Shown here: positions 58,818-64,000 of the stretch, in pieces
How the letters are laid out: each line of letters starts with the position of its first letter
Position numbering within the stretch: the stretch's first letter is position 1
From: Ehretia macrophylla
Taxonomy: Eukaryota; Streptophyta; Magnoliopsida; Boraginales; Ehretiaceae
Length of the DNA: 64,000 nucleotides
NCBI GenBank assembly: GCA_037974665.1
Contig: CM075767.1
Coordinates: 21,220,840 to 21,284,839 of the forward strand
Direction of reading: 5' to 3'
Translations under genes and position numbers: made by a program
Notes under the pieces: model-generated
The model's database searches: none
What the model saw: the letters and a program-made list of their open reading frames with translations, nothing else
What the model was told of the DNA's origin: nothing

Positions 58818-60588
58818 GCTTGAAACAAAAACGATGAAATCTAAAACTGAAAATTGAAGACAGTATGGGAAAAAGCAGTTCCTAGTGTCATATATAAACA
58901 TCAAGTCATTGAAAAATTTTTCAACAACTTGGAGACGGTATGTCGACAACTCATCTTTTTTTTTTTATATTTTAAGATATGAACCAATGATTCACTAGCA
59001 CGTTGCTGTGTACCATTGGTCTGTCGATTTATCAAATCACTGGGGACATGACGTGCATGCTAAGTCCATTCAAAAGCTGATCACGTCATGTCCTTTGCAA
59101 AACGGGGCCCTGGCAGTCCATTATAATCTGCCCTATGGTAGCGGACAACATGTTCATATTGTACTAATGTCTGATGGAGTAATGGTCCGTCTGACAGCTC
59201 GTGACGAAAAATAATGGTGATGGGACTTGACGACATTGATAAAAGTTTTATACATTAAACTTAATTAGTTTAATTATAAAACATGCTATTACCATTATAA
59301 TATTTATTATTTATTTACAGCTAAATTAGTTAATTATTTGTTCAATTAAATATTTTTATTCATTTAATTATTTGTCCAATTCAATACTTTTATTCACTTA
59401 ATAGGGAACAGTTGGGCTAGGTCCCCATAGAGACGACCCAGTCCGTCATTGAACTGTTGCCTAGCCTTAATCGGACTAGATGGGCTGGGTCCCCATGGAG
59501 ACGACCTAGTTCGTCTCCAATTGGAAATGGACCAGGGCCATTTCATTTGGGACCCGCTAAAGACGGCCTGGGTCGTCTCCATTTGGAGCCGCTGGAGTTC
59601 TCCAAACGGAGATGACCCAGTCCGGTTTTGGAGATGGACTGTGTCGTCTCCATTTGGAGACTTCTAACTATTCTTCTCCAAATGGAGACGTCCTTGTATT
59701 TCTATCTCCAAAAAAAAATAATTTTTTTTTCTTTATTATACTTATTTAAAACATAAAAATTACATATTAAAATACTTTGATTAAAATTTTTAACTACAAT
59801 GAAAAAACTATTAGAATTATATTATTTTTTTACCTTTTAATCCGAATTAGTAGTTTTATTAATTTTGTTATTAAAATAAATATAAAAATATAATTTAAAT
59901 GAATTTAATTCATTAATATATCTTTAGAGTTTATTATGAAAAAAAAAATTATGGCTACGTAGTAATACAAAAAATTAGATAAGTAAATAATTAATATATA
60001 TTTTATATTTTAATCTTATATCATGACGAAGAATAATGGTGACGGGACTTGACGATACTGATAAAAGTTTTATACATTAACCTTAATTAGTTTAATTATA
60101 AAACATGCTATTACGATTATAACATATATTTTTTTTATTTATAACTAAATTAGTTAATTATTTATTTAATTCAATACTTTTATTCATTTAATAATTATTG
60201 AAATTATATATTTATCTAGTTAATTATATAATATTTACAGATTGTTAAAATATGTTGAAATTCAATAATTTTGACATTAAATATATTATCTAAATTGAAA
60301 ACTAATTCAATAATATTTATGGATTATTAATATATTATCCAAATTGATAACTAATAAAAATATAATTATAAAATATGGATCATTACTCCATCAAACATTA
60401 GTATGATATGAACTTGTTATCCGCAACCACGAGGCAGATGATAATGGACTGCAAGGGCCCTGTTTTACAAGGGATATGACGTGATCAGCTTTTGAATGGA
60501 CTTAGTGTGCACGTCATATCCCTAGTGATTTGACAAATCGACAGACCAATAGTACGCAGCAACGTGCCAGCGAACTATTGGACCATAT

Positions 60589-60589
<1 letters not shown>

Positions 60590-60634
<45 letters not shown>
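60590..60634. repeat. (TA)n microsatellite (copy 2)
   Basis: About 22 TA units, against about 28 in copy 1. Confidence 0.9.
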
Positions 60635-60638
<4 letters not shown>

Positions 60639-60753
60639 TTGTCGACATAATTTCTCCAAGCCATCGAAATTTTTTTCAATGACTTGGTGTCTATATATTT
60701 TCCCATATCGTTTTCAATTTTCAGTTTTAGATTTCATCCTCTTTATTTCAAAC

Positions 60754-60972
60754 ATGAGTAAGGAGAAACAACACCACTCACATTTTGTTCGACTTACTAA
60801 AGATGAAGATAACATAATAATGAACAATTATCCAAATTCGAGCAAAGCAGTTAAACTCCAGCTTGGTTTAAATGCTCTGTCAAAAGACGACAAATATATT
60901 TTTGTAGCCCAAGTTGGCCAACTCGTTCAATCTCAAATGTTGAAGATCTATTTACCCAACTTTTCTCCCTAA
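60754..60972 (+). CDS. Unknown 72-residue ORF in the right CACTA arm (copy 2)
   Basis: Same frame as 12778-12996 (MSKEKQHHSH start, DEDNIIMNNYP). Still open despite several substitutions. Function unknown. Confidence 0.3.
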   Translation: MSKEKQHHSHFVRLTKDEDNIIMNNYPNSSKAVKLQLGLNALSKDDKYIFVAQVGQLVQSQMLKIYLPNFSP

Positions 60973-62199
60973 TATTTCTATTAAAAGCATCATCTTGAAA
61001 GTAAAGGCATTAGTACAACTTTGTTTTTAAATGTAACAATATTATTACGCTCTTGTGCTTGATGTATTTTGTCCACTTGTTATGTATTAATCATGATGTA
61101 CTATATTAGGTATTAAGTACTTGTGTTGATATATTTCGTTAGGATCATTTGTAATCTTTAATTATGTTAGGTATTAAGTACTTGTATTGATGTATTTCAT
61201 TAGGATCATATGTAATACTTAATTATGAATGTAATATTAAGTTAATGTTTGATATGCATTAACTTTTATAATAAAATGCTTTAATTTTAATTCTGTAGTG
61301 TTGATTTGAAATAACTAATTATAAATATTTTGCATTACGTTAAATATTAACACTCTATATTAGTTGTTTTCCACCAACTTAAATTTGTTCCATAAATTGT
61401 TTTAAGACTGTATTTTAGTTTTTATTTAAACTAAATATATTTTGTTTTTTTTAAGTAATGATGAATAAATTGTATTTAAAATTGAAGTCAAATTACGAAT
61501 GCCTTAGCTATATAGTAGTCAATTCTGAACCTTTTAAGACAGTTTGAAAGTGACTTTATGTATAATTATTATTTTTTAAATAATTCCTCTTTATATTTTA
61601 CTAAAATATTGTTCTTAATTTTTATAATAATGCTTTTTATATTCTCATAAATTGTTATATGTAAAATAAAAACTAATTTTATAATAATACAACTAAATGA
61701 TGAGAAAAAAGTAAAATGTTAAACGTAAACTAAGAACTAATTGTTTGTATTTTACATTACGACAATTTTCACAGATAATCCTTAATGTTGGCTTTCATCT
61801 TCACTTTAGTTCCTATAGTTACAATTTGGAGACTATTTACATCACTTTGATAACAATGGGGAATAAATTGAACTTATGACTTTTTTGGCGAGAGTAAGGT
61901 GACGAAATGGCGATGACTTGTGCATTCTGTCTCCAGGCTGTCACCCATTGACGACGGCATAGAGACAACATTTCATTGTCCGTCACTAAGTAGTCACCAT
62001 CTGGACACTTTTGAAGACGACTTATGATGTCATCACCATATTGTCGCCAATGGGCAACAAATTGGTGACGGCCTATGTAAGTCGTCTCCAAATCGGCCAA
62101 ATTGTCTTCGTCGCCAATTTGGTGACCAATTGATGATGGCCTGTCGTAAAAAACAAATTTTTGTTGTTGTAATGAACTACAAATTGATAGAGTAAAACT

Positions 62200-64000
62200 T
62201 GTAGGAATCTTGTGAATGTAAATAAAATGTTGGGTGCAATCATTCTTGTTTAGCATGCTTGCCATGTAAATCCGTGCAATATATTCTATGTTTGTAGAAG
62301 TTCAAGTGCTGCATGACTTTATAAATTGAGATAAGTGCTTCTAAGACTTGTGATTATGAAATTGCAAGTTGTACGAATTAATATTAGACAGAATATAAAA
62401 TTGACAACATTAAAATAAAAGGGTGTAGAGAAATAAACCAAATTGAGAGGATATCGATGCTCGAGTTGGACTCGATTTCCTTAAGACTTTTAACGCCCCA
62501 CTACGGTGCTTTCGATTGAATAGCGCAAGCCTCCCAGAATACAACAATATTTTCTTCGTAATAAGAGCACACCAAACTACGAAACTATCAAAATGAATAT
62601 AGCAACTCTCTCTTTTGGACACACAATGATAAATGATGATATTTGTTCTGCTTCCTCTATTTTTCTATTTTTTCTTCAGGGCAAATACACACAACCATTT
62701 ATAGCCAATTTTTAATGGGAGTCATCATTGCCAAAAGATTCTAATAGACTTAAAAATTATAATCTAGCTCAAAATTTCACATAGTCATGTTACTCAAAGT
62801 TTGATAAAGTCATGCATCATATGGACTTCTATAGACATGGAATATTTTGCACGAATTTACAAGACAAGCATGCTAGACAAGAATGATTGTACCCATCATT
62901 TTATTTACATTCACAAGATTCCTACAATCTCCTACATGAATGAAAATTAACAATACATAATGTAGAGACAAATACAGACACTAGAGAAGTTTAAAAGATT
63001 GATACTGCTTCTGGATAGGTAACTTTTGGCCTTGAATATTCCGTAGTGAGAGTTATCGGATTTACTTGCTAACCAGAGAACCCCACCGCAAGAACCAGGG
63101 CAATCCGAAGAAGAGGAAAGCTCAGGCAAATGTTGTGGAAGACCTGAGAAATGATCTCTCTGACATCAATCTATCAGTTGTTGTGTTCGAAGTCAATCTG
63201 ATGGAGAATCCAAAGCAATGGTAGATGGACACTGGGGCCACTAAGCATGTTTGCTCTGATACGAGAATGTTCACTACCTATCAAACTGTTTCTGAAACCT
63301 TTTACATGGGTAACTCTGCCACTTCGAAGGTGGAAGAAACTGAGAAAGTGATCTTGAAGTTTACTTAAGGGAATGAGCTGATACTCAACAATATGCTGCA
63401 TGTCCAAGACATCCAGAAGAATTTGGTTTCTGGATCTTTGTTGAGTAAGAATGGATTCAAAATAGTATTTTGAGTCCGGCGAATATGTTTTAACCAAATT
63501 TGAAATGTTTGTAGGCAAGGATTATGAGTGTGATGGCTTATTTAAGTTCAATGTAATGACTATTACTCCAACTATTGTAAAGGCTGATGAGCCTACCAAA
63601 TTTGGTATGAATAAGAATAAGTCAGTTGCTTATGTCTTGGATTCTCTTAATTTATGGCATGATAGATTAGGACATGTGAATTTTGATTCTTTGTATAAAT
63701 TGATCAATTTAGGTAGAATACCTAAAGCTGATTTGAACATAAATAAAAAATGTGAAGTATGCGTATAATCAAAATTAACGAGAACTTCCTTTAAATCAGT
63801 AGAAAAGAGTTCAGAACCTCTGGATTTAATTCCCAGTGATATTTGTGATTTAAAATATGTGCAAACTAGAGGTGAGAAAAAGTACTTTATTACTTTTATT
63901 GATGATTGCACAAGATATTGTTATGTTTATCTACTCAGAGGCAAAGATGAGGCATTGAAGTATTTAAACTATACAAAAATGAGGTAGAAAATCAACTCGG
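62200..64000 (+). mobile_element. Rearranged Copia element (copy 2, runs off the window)
   Basis: It starts TGTAGGAATC after AAACT (62195-62199), as in copy 1. The LTR head, the inverted LTR/polypurine tract/3' untranslated segment (about 62321-63080) and the protease and integrase remnants follow. The element continues past the window end. Confidence 0.85.
63060..64000 (+). pseudogene. Copia protease and integrase remnant (copy 2)
   Basis: Same remnant as 15092 onward, with a different set of lesions. The protease Trp codon is a TAG here (63223), giving W*MDTGATKHVC. GAG-pre-integrase keeps LWHDRLGH and CEVCV, then has a new stop at 63766. Conversely the integrase start FITFIDDCTRYCYVYLLRGK is open here, while copy 1 has two stops in it. 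The two copies have decayed partly independently since duplication. Confidence 0.8.

Larger units (their letters stand above)
57512..62174. mobile_element. Non-autonomous CACTA-type transposon (copy 2)
   Basis: Counterpart of 9534-14199. The left end CACTACAAAAA is intact; the right end reads TTGTTGTAATG, so its last CACTA bases have one change. Arms are about 57512-59190 and 60373-62174. The central GTCTCC block is at about 59400-59700. The TA repeat at 60590-60634 is shorter than in copy 1. Confidence 0.75.
47976..64000 (+). repeat. Copy 2 of the >=16 kb direct duplication
   Basis: It is collinear with 1-16026 through every element boundary. It is still matching at the last base of the window (ATCAACTCGG equals copy 1 at 16017-16026), so the true duplication is longer. 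Differences are mostly single bases, homopolymer lengths and a shorter TA repeat. Confidence 0.95.

Overview
The window looks like AT-rich nuclear DNA of a eudicot. It carries a small family of plant cell-wall hydroxyproline-rich glycoprotein genes inside a dense nest of plant transposable elements (Copia, TRIM, CACTA, PIF/Harbinger, hAT, MULE, SINE and LINE). I see no bacterial, organellar or viral genome features, no rRNA, no convincing tRNA and no CRISPR. The species cannot be named from sequence alone.

Layout. Positions 1-16026 and 47976-64000 are two near-identical copies (about 1 percent difference by eye outside the gene repeats) in direct orientation, offset by about 47.98 kb. Both run off the window. 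Each copy holds, in order: a LINE reverse-transcriptase tail, a TRIM element, an intact chimeric proline-rich/extensin-like gene (PRP1 at 2184-3170, PRP3 at 50162-51148), a SINE, two long LTRs facing head to head, a 4.7 kb CACTA transposon with giant inverted arms, and a rearranged Copia element. The single-copy stretch between them (16.0-48.0 kb) holds the rest of that Copia element, a complete TRIM, a decayed PIF/Harbinger element, a Copia pol remnant cut by a 0.57 kb palindrome, two MITEs, a LINE-type RNase H ORF, and a third, dead member of the gene family (PRP2, 34623-35978). A 9.0 kb nested retrotransposon has landed in the 3' flank of PRP2: a Copia element with 515 bp LTRs and a CGAAC target duplication, itself split by a 3.77 kb LTR-like insert with a GCTGA target duplication.

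How it fits together. The only convincing host genes are PRP1 and PRP3, which encode secreted Tyr/Pro/Lys-rich wall proteins with a PRP-type repeat half and an extensin-type SPPPP half. PRP2 is silenced by several independent lesions: a nonsense codon, a hAT MITE, a frameshift and a changed TATA box. Empty and filled insertion sites give a relative order. The PRP2 duplicon split off first. A SINE then entered the PRP1/PRP3 lineage. The 48 kb duplication came last, unless it is two unmerged haplotypes.

The most unusual structures are the Copia element whose 5' end is replaced by an inverted copy of its own 3' end although its target duplication is intact, the CACTA element with mirrored open reading frames in 1.7-1.8 kb arms, and the concentration of PRP1/PRP3 differences in the gene repeats. 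I found no convincing new defence or regulatory system.
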